Assembly: GCA_964512485.1 (NCBI GenBank)
Contig: CAZEHJ010000011.1
Span: forward strand, 1-62,278
Source: CAZEHJ01 sp964512485
GTDB lineage: Bacteria; Bacteroidota; Rhodothermia; Rhodothermales; UBA10348
DNA length: 62,278 nt
Reading direction: 5' to 3'
Shown in pieces: positions 36,234 through 45,455 of the stretch. The notes under the pieces are model-generated. The model was not told the origin of the DNA, ran no database searches, and saw nothing but the letters and a program-made list of their open reading frames with translations. The position numbers were made by a program, and so were the translations under genes. Each line of letters starts with the position of its first letter. Position 1 is the stretch's first letter.

Positions 36234-39200
36234 CTATTTCACCAGGATCATTTTCTTGACGTCCACGAACTCATCAGCAACCAGGCGATACAGATACATA
36301 CCGCTCGAGAGTCTGGAGGCGTCGAAACGAACCGAATGCCTGCCCGCACTCAACATAGCGTTGGCCAGCACGGCTACTCTGCGGCCGATGATGTCGAACA
36401 CTTCCAGCTGAACCTGCGCCGCAACCGGTATTTCAAACTCAAGCGTGGTAGATGGATTGAACGGATTGGGGTAGTTCTGGTGGAGCGTGTACACACTTGG
36501 GATCTCCGTTGCAACGTCGTCCACGTCTACACCCGAAGGCGCTTCAGTGACCGGGATACACAGAGATACCTCGGATGTGTTTCCAGCCGAAGAGGTAACG
36601 GTTGCTGCGACGAATTGACCTTCCTGCGCTGTTACATCGAGGTTCACGTCGACCAGAGCGTAACCCGTAGCGTCTGTGACTATTTCTGCAGATCCAGCGA
36701 AAATTGCCAGTTCTCCAAGGTCTTGCGGCCCGCACACATCTGCCAAAAAGAAATCCAGCTCAAAACCCGTATTGGGCGAGCTCGTCAATTCTCCCTGGAC
36801 ATTCAAACTTCCCCTCAAAGCGCTAGTCAATACAGGGAAGTTCTGCAGAGCGTTGGCCCCAGAGTCCACATCGTCCATATCGTTCAGTGTGCGTCCGTCT
36901 CCGCCAAGATCTACTGGAGATCCCGAATTGGATATCAGAAGGTTACGCCGCAACGAATTGCCCGTCCCTGCACTGACCCGGATACCATCTCCTCCGTTTC
37001 CTGAAATGATGTTGTCTTCTATTTGAATGCCGTCTCCAGAAACAATTTCTACGCCGTGGCTCGAAAACCCTGTCACGGTAATCCCGGAAACCAAACTGAA
37101 ATCACCTGCCAATCGGAGCCCTATCGCACCGTCTCCTGCATCGCTACCATTTAAAACGAGTTCCCCTCCTCCAAATAGTAGAACTGAATCGGTCAGTTCT
37201 GGCAAGGGTGTGTTTGGAGAAACAGTTGTAACCCGCTTTCCTGCGGATTGGCTGGATCCGAGAGCCGACAGGTCGATAAGGTCGCGCCCCGGGCTTGCAT
37301 TCGCCTCTTGGAGAGCTGCACGGATTGAACAATTTCCCTGAGCGTCACCACAGATACCGTCCCCGGGGCTTACGTCCACTCCATCACTGAGCTCGGTAAC
37401 GCTCGAAAGAGAACCCAGAATAGCGAAGCCGAACACGGCATCCTCATTGGAAATCGGCTGAGCTGAGTGCGCCCAGTTCAAAACATCTGTCAATTCTACG
37501 CTTACTCGATAGGCCGAGCCACCAGGAAATACGTGGTTCCCACCTTGTGTGAGGGTGAGAGAGCCCTGAGCGGGTTGTTCGGAGGCGCTTGGGTCGTGGC
37601 CTGAGTTTTGAACAATAACGTCGTATCTCCCTGGACCCAGATCGAATGAGTAGCGGCCACTCTCATCGGTAGTAGTCGAAAATGTTTCATCCGGAGAAAT
37701 TCCGCTCGATTCAGGTGATTCCAGTACCGTAGCAGTCACAGGGAGGTTGTTGAGCCCGCTTTCTCCTGGATCCTTGTTACCGTTATTATTGGCATCGAAA
37801 TAGACCAAACCCTCCACACTGGCAGTCAACTCGGGTATGGTGTACCCGAAATTCTGACCCGGAAGAGAGGCGTTCTGAATCACCGTGGCGGACCGCTCAC
37901 CCGTTGATGGCTGAGTTGCATTCCACGCCAATGGGACCTGTGTAGAAATCGTATAGGGGTTTGGCAACAGTTGGGAAAAAAGGAAGAAGCCGCTGGAATT
38001 TGTCCAGGCGCTCTGAATGGATCCGTCGGGCGCTTCTGCATTTACCCGAACGGATGCGATTCCCGGTTCATTCGTGTCTACCACTCCATCTTGATTAGTG
38101 TCTAGCCAGACACGACCGCTTAGCCCCGTCGCCAGCACAAGCCCGGCGTCTACATTCGTTACATGTGTGCCGTATGACAATAACACGACGGGAGATGTTG
38201 GAAGGGTATTTCCCGTAAAATCAGAATCGGCGGCGTCACTGTTTCCGGCATCTGGAATCGTGGTCAAGTATCCAAGACTTGTGACATTTTCAAGGCGAAC
38301 AACATATTCCCCGGGCTGCAAGTCTGAAAACAGGTAGTTACCGTCTTCATCGGTAGTAGTAATCGCAGTTGGTAACGGTTGAACAATTCCAGAAAATGGA
38401 ATAACGGTGTGAAGACTAACGGTGATGCCTTCGATACCTGCTTCAAAAAACTGCTGGCCATTTCCGTTTTCGTCGAACCAGACTCTATTGCCGATTGACG
38501 GCGCACTCAAAACACCTGCATCAACGTTCGATAGGTGCTCTCCCTGCGAGAGAACGAAAGCCTGTGTCATCAACGAGTTGAGCCAGATATCAGAATCGAG
38601 TGCGTCGTCGGAACCCACACCCCTTTGAGTCGCAATGAAAGAAGTGCCTGGGGGTTCTTCGACTATGACATGGTAGGCCCCAGGCTCAAGATTTTCGAAT
38701 AGATAAGATCCGTCGGCATCCGTCGTTGTGGTTTGTACAGGAATAGGCCAAAAGTTGCCCGCAACTCTTGGGTGCAAATGTACTGTCACTCCTTCAATAC
38801 CTGGTTCGCCATCATCCTGAATACCATTCTGATTCAGGTCTTCCCAGACGAAGTCCCCAATCGAAGGTGGCCGGACGAGCCCAGCATCCATACCCGTCAA
38901 ATGCTGACCGGTTGAGAGCGTGAAACCGTTGCTTTGGATAACGATGGTGGAAGAATTGATCGGGCCGAAATCTGAGTCCAGGTCGTCATCTGATCCCGCA
39001 TTGAGAAGAGTCGGCTCAAAAAGCGGAGGAAGAGTGACGCGAACCAGATACTGTTGCATCAGGCCCGGTCCGGGCGTACTGCTAGGAGGTACATTTACGA
39101 ATTCATAGTTCCCGCTGGCATCGGTTGTAGTCTGCGCCAACGGACTCGGAACAATCATGGGGCCAAAAGCCTGGTGCAACGCAACGATAACGTTCGCAAT

Positions 39201-42200
39201 TCCCGGTTCTCCTGCGTCCTGTATACCATCCTGATCAAGATCATCCCACACGTAATTGCCCACAGACGGAGCGCTGATCATTCCAGCGTCAATATTCGTG
39301 ATGTGAGTACCTACCCCGGCAGTAAATATCGGTGAAATGAAATCCGTCGATGTAGTCGAAGCCACAAAATCGGAATCAGCGTCTTCATTCTGTCCCGCAT
39401 CCGTGGTGGTAAGCGACAAAAAGGGAGGGTCGGGGATGACAACGCGAAATCTCGGTACAGGCGGCTGAAATACTGGTAAATTTGAAAAAAGATAGTTGCC
39501 ATCGCTATCGGTCGTGGTTGACCGAATCTGCGACATTGGTGACAGACTTACGCTCATTTCCAGCTCAACCGTTACCCCCCCAATTCCTGGTTCATCAAGA
39601 TCCTGTATTCCGTCCTGATTCAGGTCGTTCCACACGCGGTCTCCGACACTCGGTGCCGTTAAAAATCCTCCGTCAATATCACTCCGGTGGACACCATCAG
39701 CCACAACTAAGTTGCTGGCCGTGAATATGGCGGACGTGCTGCCTTCTTCGAAGTCCGAGTCTTCTTCATCATTCAATCCCGCGTCCGTTTGCGTGTTGGT
39801 TTCAATGAGCGGCGAGTTGGAAATCGAGACGCGATACGTCCCGTCTGAAAGATTTTCAAAAGAGTAGGCACCAACGGAATTGGTAGTCTCCGTTCTTCCC
39901 CAAAGGAGCACATATCCAACGGTTGGAAAATACTTTGAAATTGTCAGATCGACCCCTTCGATACCTGGTTCTCCCACGTCCTGTATGCCGTCCTGATCGA
40001 GATCATCCCAGATGAAATTCCCGATTGTGTTCAGAGTCGTTAGCCCAGCATCAATATCTGTCCGCGGATCATTTGCGCCAAGCTGTATATCCCCTGAGGA
40101 GAAGATTCCGCTTGGCAACTCGGTGAAGTCTGAATCTATTTCGTCATTGAATATCCCGGTGTTGGCTGGAGACAGCACGAGGGAATCCGCAGACGGGGGT
40201 TCAATCGTGACGATATAGGTTCCCGGGGATAGAGGCGAAAACAGGTAATTGCCGTCGGAATCCGTTGTTTGAGTCTGAATCGGAAATATCAACAGCGGTC
40301 TGCGCCACAACTGCATCACAACGCCTTCCAGCCCGGCTTCATTGGAGTTTTGAATGCCGTCCTGTGATGTATCATTCCACACGAAGTCTCCGATGGAAGA
40401 TGGTATTGTGAGGCCGATGTCAATGTCCCCTATAAAGTCGCCCTGTACAAGAGAAAGCACCTCTGATTTTCCTTCCTGGGTGTCGATGGCAGAATCTGTC
40501 CTGTTGCCTTCAGAATCGGCGCCCATCGTCAAAACTCGTCCTTCCGGAAGAGCGACCCTAACCCTGAATTGACCATCCGGCAAATTTTCGAAGGAATACC
40601 GTCCATCTGAACGAGTCAATTGACTGATGTAGGACTGCTCATTTGTTGCCGATTCCAAAAAGACCTCCACACCCGATGCGGGCGCTTCATCATCCGATCG
40701 CATGCCATTGCCGTCTGTATCCGTCCACACCTGCCCGTCGATGGAGGAAAGTGATAATGCGATGGCGAAGTCAACGTCCGGCACCGTGCCACCGTCTGTC
40801 AACATGACAGTCTGTGATCCAGAGGATGGAGCGATAAATACAAATCCCTGCTGAGGAACGACAGCTACATCGTGCGTCCCCGGCCACATACTTGAAAACT
40901 GATAGGTCCCGTCAGCATTCGATACTTCCTGATTGTCTCCGGGAGAAAGTAACCCGTCACCATCTCTGTCAACAAAAACTGTCCATCCTGATGCGCCTGA
41001 TTCTGACGCGTCCATTACCCCGTTTTGATTCGAGTCCGTAAAAAGCGTACCCGAAAAAGTGTTAAATGGAACGTGACCTGCATCAACAAACCTGATGTGT
41101 TCACCAGCTGCTGGAGTGAGAAAAACATTGAAATCCAGCATGTCAAAATCGCTGTCGATCGCATCATCCTGGCCTACATTTAGTGGGCTTATTGGAACAG
41201 CGGGAACACCAAGGGAAACCTCATACTCGACATCCGGCTGGATATTGGAAAACTCGTATGTGCCTTGAATGGGGTCTGTTAATACCATTGCGATCTCAGC
41301 CGCCCCTCCTGCTCGAAATAACTTAACTATTGTGGAGCCCACAAATCCTTCTCCCTGGTTCCGAAGTCCATTTCCGTTATCGTCCGTCCACAAGCGTCCC
41401 GAGATCGCGGCCAGGTCGACCATAATGCTGCTGATGTCAACCATCTGGAGTGGATTGACGTCGAACGCGTTCGTCCGAAAAGTCTCTTGGTCGAAGTCAT
41501 TGTCTTGATCGGGATTCGAGCCCGCACCCTGAATCGTCAATCCCAAGCCTTCTGGAACAACGACTTCAGCCACGTACCGTCCTGGAACAACCTCCAGCAC
41601 AACCTCCCCGTTGTCACCTGTACTGCCGGAGGAAATAAGTTCGCCAGATGTGGGATTCAGAATTCTCACTTCTAGATCCTGAACTGGTGTCGCATTTTGA
41701 TCGCGGATTCCCTCCGCTGTCGCACCGTTCCACGCCTTGAATCGCACACCAGTAAGGGATTGAAACCCGAACCTCGCAGTCGAATTGTGGCCTTCCGTTA
41801 CAGAGATGGCGTGTAGGCCGATGGCTGGAAGTGTTTGCTTAAAGCCTTGCTGCCCAACGGCGCCAACTGAATAATTCCCAACTTGCAGAAATCCGGTGCC
41901 ATAGTATCCTCCCTGAAACGAATTGGTCGAATTGGGAGCCTGGCTGATCCAATGTGGCTCTCCGAGGTCAAACGAACTGTTGTTATTTTCATCCAGGTAA
42001 ACGGTCCAACCTATCAACGGATTTTCAATTCCAAAATCATACTGGCCGTCCCCATTGGTGTCCTCCCACACAAAGCCATTTATTGCCCCGAGTCCCGTGG
42101 GGTCTCCAGTTCCGGAAACGGTAAACGATTCGGTAGCAACGTCCAGGCTCGTACTAGCGATTCGTACAACAGCTATACTTAGATCTCCAGTGAGCGGCGA

Positions 42201-44855
42201 AAACGTAACATCGAAGGTTATTGGTGGTCCTGATGGGCTTAATACTGCAGGTAACGATGTCGAAATGTTACCGAGCTGATGGGCACACGGAGGGCCAATC
42301 GGACCCGCGGAAATGAACGTACACGTCGTTAACTGCAGGCCATCGAACAGAGGATCATCCTCGTCTAGAACTAGGTCGACGCTGCCGGTATTCTGAACAG
42401 TGAAAGTCTGAGTAACGGAAGATCCCGTCACGACCGTTCCGAAATCAAAGTTTCCTGAGGGTGTGACGGAGATGATGCCAACATCGCCCGCGCCCGAAAG
42501 TGTAGCCTGTGCAGACGAGATCCCCGGCGTGCTGCTCGTAGCCTCAAGCGTTGCTGATGAGAACCCTGACGCAGAAGGGGCAAACACGACATCAATCGTC
42601 ATTGACGATCCTCCACTCAAAATCATGGGAAGCGTTGTCAAAAACGGATTGATGCTGAACACGCCACCCGAAACGGCCTGAATGGAAAAGCTTGAAATAC
42701 TGACGTCTTGCCCCCCTGCGTTGCTGATGGTCACTGTTTGTGGGCTTGAAGTCGTTCCGAGTGCTTGGACTCCAAACTGAACCGGGGAAGGACTAATGGT
42801 GATCACCCCTGGCAACGCAGAGCCATCTGCAGTACCCGAGATGGGTATAGTGACCGGTGCCACTCCTGGGCTACTCGAGGAGAGAACCACGTTTGCGGTT
42901 TTGGGTCCCGTGGATGAAGGAGAGAACGTCAGTTCGACGGTAATCGGAGGATCGTTCGGCGAAATTACCGCCGGAAGAGAAGTTGAAGACGAAGAGATCG
43001 AGAAAGAACCCTCAACGTCACCATTAATCGTTGCAGAATTATATGTGAGATCAACACGACCGGAATTCCAGAGCGAAAGCGCTGACGGGCTGGAGGTTGT
43101 ACCTACCGCCACGGTGCCAAATGACAGCGGACTCGGGGATGCGGAGAGGACTCCGGGTTCTGCTTCCCCTGAAAGAGGTATATCCAGATCAGCGACTCCG
43201 GTAGTACTTGTCGAAGCTCGAAGGATCGCTGAAAACGGGCCGGAAGAGGATGGGGTTGACGTGACGGCCACCGTCATGGATACGCCACTCGCCAGTGTCA
43301 TGGGGAGCTGGCCCGAAACTGCAATCAATGAAAAAGCTCCAGATACGTCATTGAGAATGGTGAACCCGCTTACCACCACATCTGCACCACCTGAATTTGA
43401 TACGGTTATCAGCGTAGCCGGTGCAGTGGAGCCGATCGCTTGCAATGCGAACTGGAAGGATTGAGGACTGGCGACCAAAACGCCAGGAGTAGGCGCCGGT
43501 ACGCCTGTTCCTATCACTGATACCGTCTTATCTGAAACACCCAGGCTTCCACTACTGAGAACAATCGATACGGTTTTTAATCCTGTCGATGTGGGTGAGA
43601 ATGTTAGATCAAACAAGAAGGCAGAGCCCCCGGGAGTAATGGTTGCAGGCATCGGGCCGATTGGGGTCCCAATGGAAAACTCACCTTCGACATCACCCGT
43701 GATAGAGATCCCTGTCAGGACCAGATCAGCATTTCCCGAATTGGTTATGGTCACCGTAGACGGGTTCGAAGAAGATCCTACCACCACAGATCCAAATGAC
43801 ACTGGGTCAGGGTGAGCGGTCAGCACTCCGGCACCTGCCGCACCCGACAATGTCACCTCAGCAGAAGCCACTCCGCTGGTAGAACTCGATATTTCCAGTG
43901 TGGCTGTGAATGACCCTATCGCTGACGAGCTGAACGAAACGTCCGCGGTCATTTCAGCACCTCCACTCAATGTCCACGGAAGCGTTTCTGAAATAGTTGT
44001 TACGCTGAACACGCCAGAGACGTCGTCAATGATGTTGATCCCGGACACTTCGGCATCCTGATCACCTATGTTCGTGATGGTCACCGTTTGGACAGCTGAT
44101 GTAACGCCGGCCGGTTGTAACGAAAACACCAAAGAATTCGGATTCGGATTCAACTCTGCGGGGGCCAGCACGTTGTTACCGAAATCGGCGCCCGTTTCGG
44201 TTGAGCCACTCACGATATTAATCGTGTGAGCACCCCCGCCGGGAGAGCTCTGCTCGAATCCAGCCGGGAGTACAATGGCGATTACAAACGTTCCTGGGGC
44301 CAGAGAGGTGAACGAATAATCGCCGTTCGAATCGCTTGTTGTTGAGGCCTCGCCGCCATCCAGCTGGCCATCCGAATCCGAATCTATGTAGACCGTCCAG
44401 TTTGGCAGCCCTGGGTCACCCGCGTCCTGGATCCCATCCCCATCTGCATCCTGAAATACGGTACCTGATATGCTGCTTTCTCTATAGGCTCCAAATACCA
44501 AGTCTTGTCTGCTGGCTTGATCTGCTATCGTAAATGTGTAGCCCCCTGAGGCCGGTTCCGTTTGAACCCATGCCGAAGGGACAACTGCAAGAACTGTATA
44601 ATTCCCTGCTGCCAGTCCTCGAAATTCATACTCCCCCGAGCCGTTACTGATTTCCGACAGCTCACTCCCGTCTAGCGATCCGTTTCCATTCGCATCGATA
44701 AAAAAGGTCCATCCGGACAGGGGGGATTCGCCTTGGTTTGCTGTTCCGTTTCCATTCCGATCATCATAGGCACGACCGCCAAACGACACCTGTGCTGAGG
44801 ACTGGTTGGGGAAACTCAACGCGAGCACTGTAACGATCAACAGGCCAAATCGCAT
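36234..44855 (-). CDS. Giant modular surface protein with SdrD B-like repeats and T9SS sorting domain
   Basis: 2873 aa, exported by signal peptide MRFGLLIVTVLALSFPNQSSA. Order: two SdrD B-like modules (~23-235, RNGNGTANQGESPLSGW type), about six choice-of-anchor-D/HYDIN-like Ig modules (~235-930, LSFGTVAVGTTSSP type), then about 13 more SdrD B-like modules (~930-2460, VWDDLDQDGIQDAGEPGI type with Asp/Asn-rich Ca2+-binding loops). A CSLREA-like segment (DGICGDAQGNCSIRAALQEAN) leads into a right-handed beta-helix (~2480-2770), and a type IX secretion C-terminal domain (YPNPFNPST to KKMILVK) ends the protein. It is probably a cell-surface adhesin or stalk; no catalytic motif was seen. Confidence 0.93.
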   Translation of the reverse strand: MRFGLLIVTVLALSFPNQSSAQVSFGGRAYDDRNGNGTANQGESPLSGWTFFIDANGNGSLDGSELSEISNGSGEYEFRGLAAGNYTVLAVVPSAWVQTEPASGGYTFTIADQASRQDLVFGAYRESSISGTVFQDADGDGIQDAGDPGLPNWTVYIDSDSDGQLDGGEASTTSDSNGDYSFTSLAPGTFVIAIVLPAGFEQSSPGGGAHTINIVSGSTETGADFGNNVLAPAELNPNPNSLVFSLQPAGVTSAVQTVTITNIGDQDAEVSGINIIDDVSGVFSVTTISETLPWTLSGGAEMTADVSFSSSAIGSFTATLEISSSTSGVASAEVTLSGAAGAGVLTAHPDPVSFGSVVVGSSSNPSTVTITNSGNADLVLTGISITGDVEGEFSIGTPIGPMPATITPGGSAFLFDLTFSPTSTGLKTVSIVLSSGSLGVSDKTVSVIGTGVPAPTPGVLVASPQSFQFALQAIGSTAPATLITVSNSGGADVVVSGFTILNDVSGAFSLIAVSGQLPMTLASGVSMTVAVTSTPSSSGPFSAILRASTSTTGVADLDIPLSGEAEPGVLSASPSPLSFGTVAVGTTSSPSALSLWNSGRVDLTYNSATINGDVEGSFSISSSSTSLPAVISPNDPPITVELTFSPSSTGPKTANVVLSSSSPGVAPVTIPISGTADGSALPGVITISPSPVQFGVQALGTTSSPQTVTISNAGGQDVSISSFSIQAVSGGVFSINPFLTTLPMILSGGSSMTIDVVFAPSASGFSSATLEATSSTPGISSAQATLSGAGDVGIISVTPSGNFDFGTVVTGSSVTQTFTVQNTGSVDLVLDEDDPLFDGLQLTTCTFISAGPIGPPCAHQLGNISTSLPAVLSPSGPPITFDVTFSPLTGDLSIAVVRIASTSLDVATESFTVSGTGDPTGLGAINGFVWEDTNGDGQYDFGIENPLIGWTVYLDENNNSSFDLGEPHWISQAPNSTNSFQGGYYGTGFLQVGNYSVGAVGQQGFKQTLPAIGLHAISVTEGHNSTARFGFQSLTGVRFKAWNGATAEGIRDQNATPVQDLEVRILNPTSGELISSGSTGDNGEVVLEVVPGRYVAEVVVPEGLGLTIQGAGSNPDQDNDFDQETFRTNAFDVNPLQMVDISSIMVDLAAISGRLWTDDNGNGLRNQGEGFVGSTIVKLFRAGGAAEIAMVLTDPIQGTYEFSNIQPDVEYEVSLGVPAVPISPLNVGQDDAIDSDFDMLDFNVFLTPAAGEHIRFVDAGHVPFNTFSGTLFTDSNQNGVMDASESGASGWTVFVDRDGDGLLSPGDNQEVSNADGTYQFSSMWPGTHDVAVVPQQGFVFIAPSSGSQTVMLTDGGTVPDVDFAIALSLSSIDGQVWTDTDGNGMRSDDEAPASGVEVFLESATNEQSYISQLTRSDGRYSFENLPDGQFRVRVALPEGRVLTMGADSEGNRTDSAIDTQEGKSEVLSLVQGDFIGDIDIGLTIPSSIGDFVWNDTSQDGIQNSNEAGLEGVVMQLWRRPLLIFPIQTQTTDSDGNYLFSPLSPGTYIVTIEPPSADSLVLSPANTGIFNDEIDSDFTELPSGIFSSGDIQLGANDPRTDIDAGLTTLNTIGNFIWDDLDQDGIQDVGEPGIEGVDLTISKYFPTVGYVLLWGRTETTNSVGAYSFENLSDGTYRVSISNSPLIETNTQTDAGLNDEEDSDFEEGSTSAIFTASNLVVADGVHRSDIDGGFLTAPSVGDRVWNDLNQDGIQDLDEPGIGGVTVELEMSVSLSPMSQIRSTTTDSDGNYLFSNLPVFQPPVPRFRVVIPDPPFLSLTTTDAGQNEDADSDFVASTTSTDFISPIFTAGVGTHITNIDAGMISAPSVGNYVWDDLDQDGIQDAGEPGIANVIVALHQAFGPMIVPSPLAQTTTDASGNYEFVNVPPSSTPGPGLMQQYLVRVTLPPLFEPTLLNAGSDDDLDSDFGPINSSTIVIQSNGFTLSTGQHLTGMDAGLVRPPSIGDFVWEDLNQNGIQDDGEPGIEGVTVHLHPRVAGNFWPIPVQTTTTDADGSYLFENLEPGAYHVIVEEPPGTSFIATQRGVGSDDALDSDIWLNSLMTQAFVLSQGEHLSNVDAGVLSAPSIGNRVWFDENGNGQQFFEAGIEGITVSLHTVIPFSGIVQPLPTAITTTDEDGNYLFSDLQPGEYVVRLENVTSLGYLTTIPDAGNSDAADSDFTGNTLPTSPVVLLSYGTHVTNVDAGLVLATGLSGRVWLDTNQDGVVDTNEPGIASVRVNAEAPDGSIQSAWTNSSGFFLFSQLLPNPYTISTQVPLAWNATQPSTGERSATVIQNASLPGQNFGYTIPELTASVEGLVYFDANNNGNKDPGESGLNNLPVTATVLESPESSGISPDETFSTTTDESGRYSFDLGPGRYDVIVQNSGHDPSASEQPAQGSLTLTQGGNHVFPGGSAYRVSVELTDVLNWAHSAQPISNEDAVFGFAILGSLSSVTELSDGVDVSPGDGICGDAQGNCSIRAALQEANASPGRDLIDLSALGSSQSAGKRVTTVSPNTPLPELTDSVLLFGGGELVLNGSDAGDGAIGLRLAGDFSLVSGITVTGFSSHGVEIVSGDGIQIEDNIISGNGGDGIRVSAGTGNSLRRNLLISNSGSPVDLGGDGRTLNDMDDVDSGANALQNFPVLTSALRGSLNVQGELTSSPNTGFELDFFLADVCGPQDLGELAIFAGSAEIVTDATGYALVDVNLDVTAQEGQFVAATVTSSAGNTSEVSLCIPVTEAPSGVDVDDVATEIPSVYTLHQNYPNPFNPSTTLEFEIPVAAQVQLEVFDIIGRRVAVLANAMLSAGRHSVRFDASRLSSGMYLYRLVADEFVDVKKMILVK

Positions 44856-45098
44856 AGGATCTCAGGTAACGGGTGGAGCAGTCAGAACCGGACGGGGGAG
44901 GCCCAAGTAACTGATTTTTTAAGACTAATGCTCGTCTGGTGGCTTGACCCGCACCATCAACGCCGGATTGTCGGTGATAGTTGGAATGAGATGACATTCC
45001 GTCGAGTGTGTATGGGACGCCTTTTAGGCCCTTTGGATCTCGTTAGTCGAAACGCCATCGCGCTTCTCGTTTGATCCTTGTTCTCATCCGCGCCTGAT
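44856..45098. promoter_or_regulatory. Upstream region of the giant surface protein gene
   Basis: About 240 bp of non-coding sequence between the giant gene's ATG and the duplicated sorting-domain fragment. It should hold the leftward promoter; no clear consensus was identified. Confidence 0.35.
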
Positions 45099-45292
45099 AA
45101 AAAAAGACCCCAGCCCAGTACCATATCCCGACCGGCTATTTCACCAGGGTCATTTTCTTGACGTCCACGAACTCATCAGCAACCAAGCGATACATATACA
45201 TACCGCTCGAGAGCCTGGAGGCGTCGAAACGAACCGAATGCCTGCCCGCACTCAACATATCGTTGACCAGCACGGCTACTCTGCGGCCGATA
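45099..45292. repeat. ~194-bp duplicate of the giant gene's 3' end
   Basis: This block matches 36197-36391 at about 94% or better by eye, including the ~37 bp past the stop codon (aaaaaagaccccagcccag). Both copies have the same orientation, 8.9 kb apart. Confidence 0.92.
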
Positions 45293-45432
45293 TTTCTGAA
45301 GTACTGCCACCCACCGAGGTGGCAGAGGCCGAGACAAACTGACCTGTTTCGAATGAGATATCAAACGTGGCCTCGAATGACGCCTGTTTGGTACTGAAAA
45401 AGACTCCGCCGCGAATGAGCATGATCGATCAG
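45136..45432 (-). pseudogene. Remnant of a T9SS-sorted surface protein (broken paralog)
   Basis: Two incompatible frames are joined. The upstream part reads FDISFETGQFVSASATSVGG then STSEI, matching the beta-helix end of the giant neighbour (EGQFVAATVTSSAGNTSEV) but diverged. After a frame change it reads IGRRVAVLVNDM then SAGRHSVRFDASRLSSGMYM and ends KKMTLVK, almost identical to the giant's last ~55 residues. The linker and YPNPFNPST part of the sorting domain is deleted and a stop interrupts the upstream frame. It is therefore a decayed 3' remnant. Confidence 0.85.
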
Positions 45433-45455
45433 GGCCGCTGAACATATCAATGACG

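Noticed and set aside
36057..37004. 315-codon plus-strand frame
   Set aside because: Antisense to the giant gene's sorting domain; starts in the tandem repeat and has no motif.
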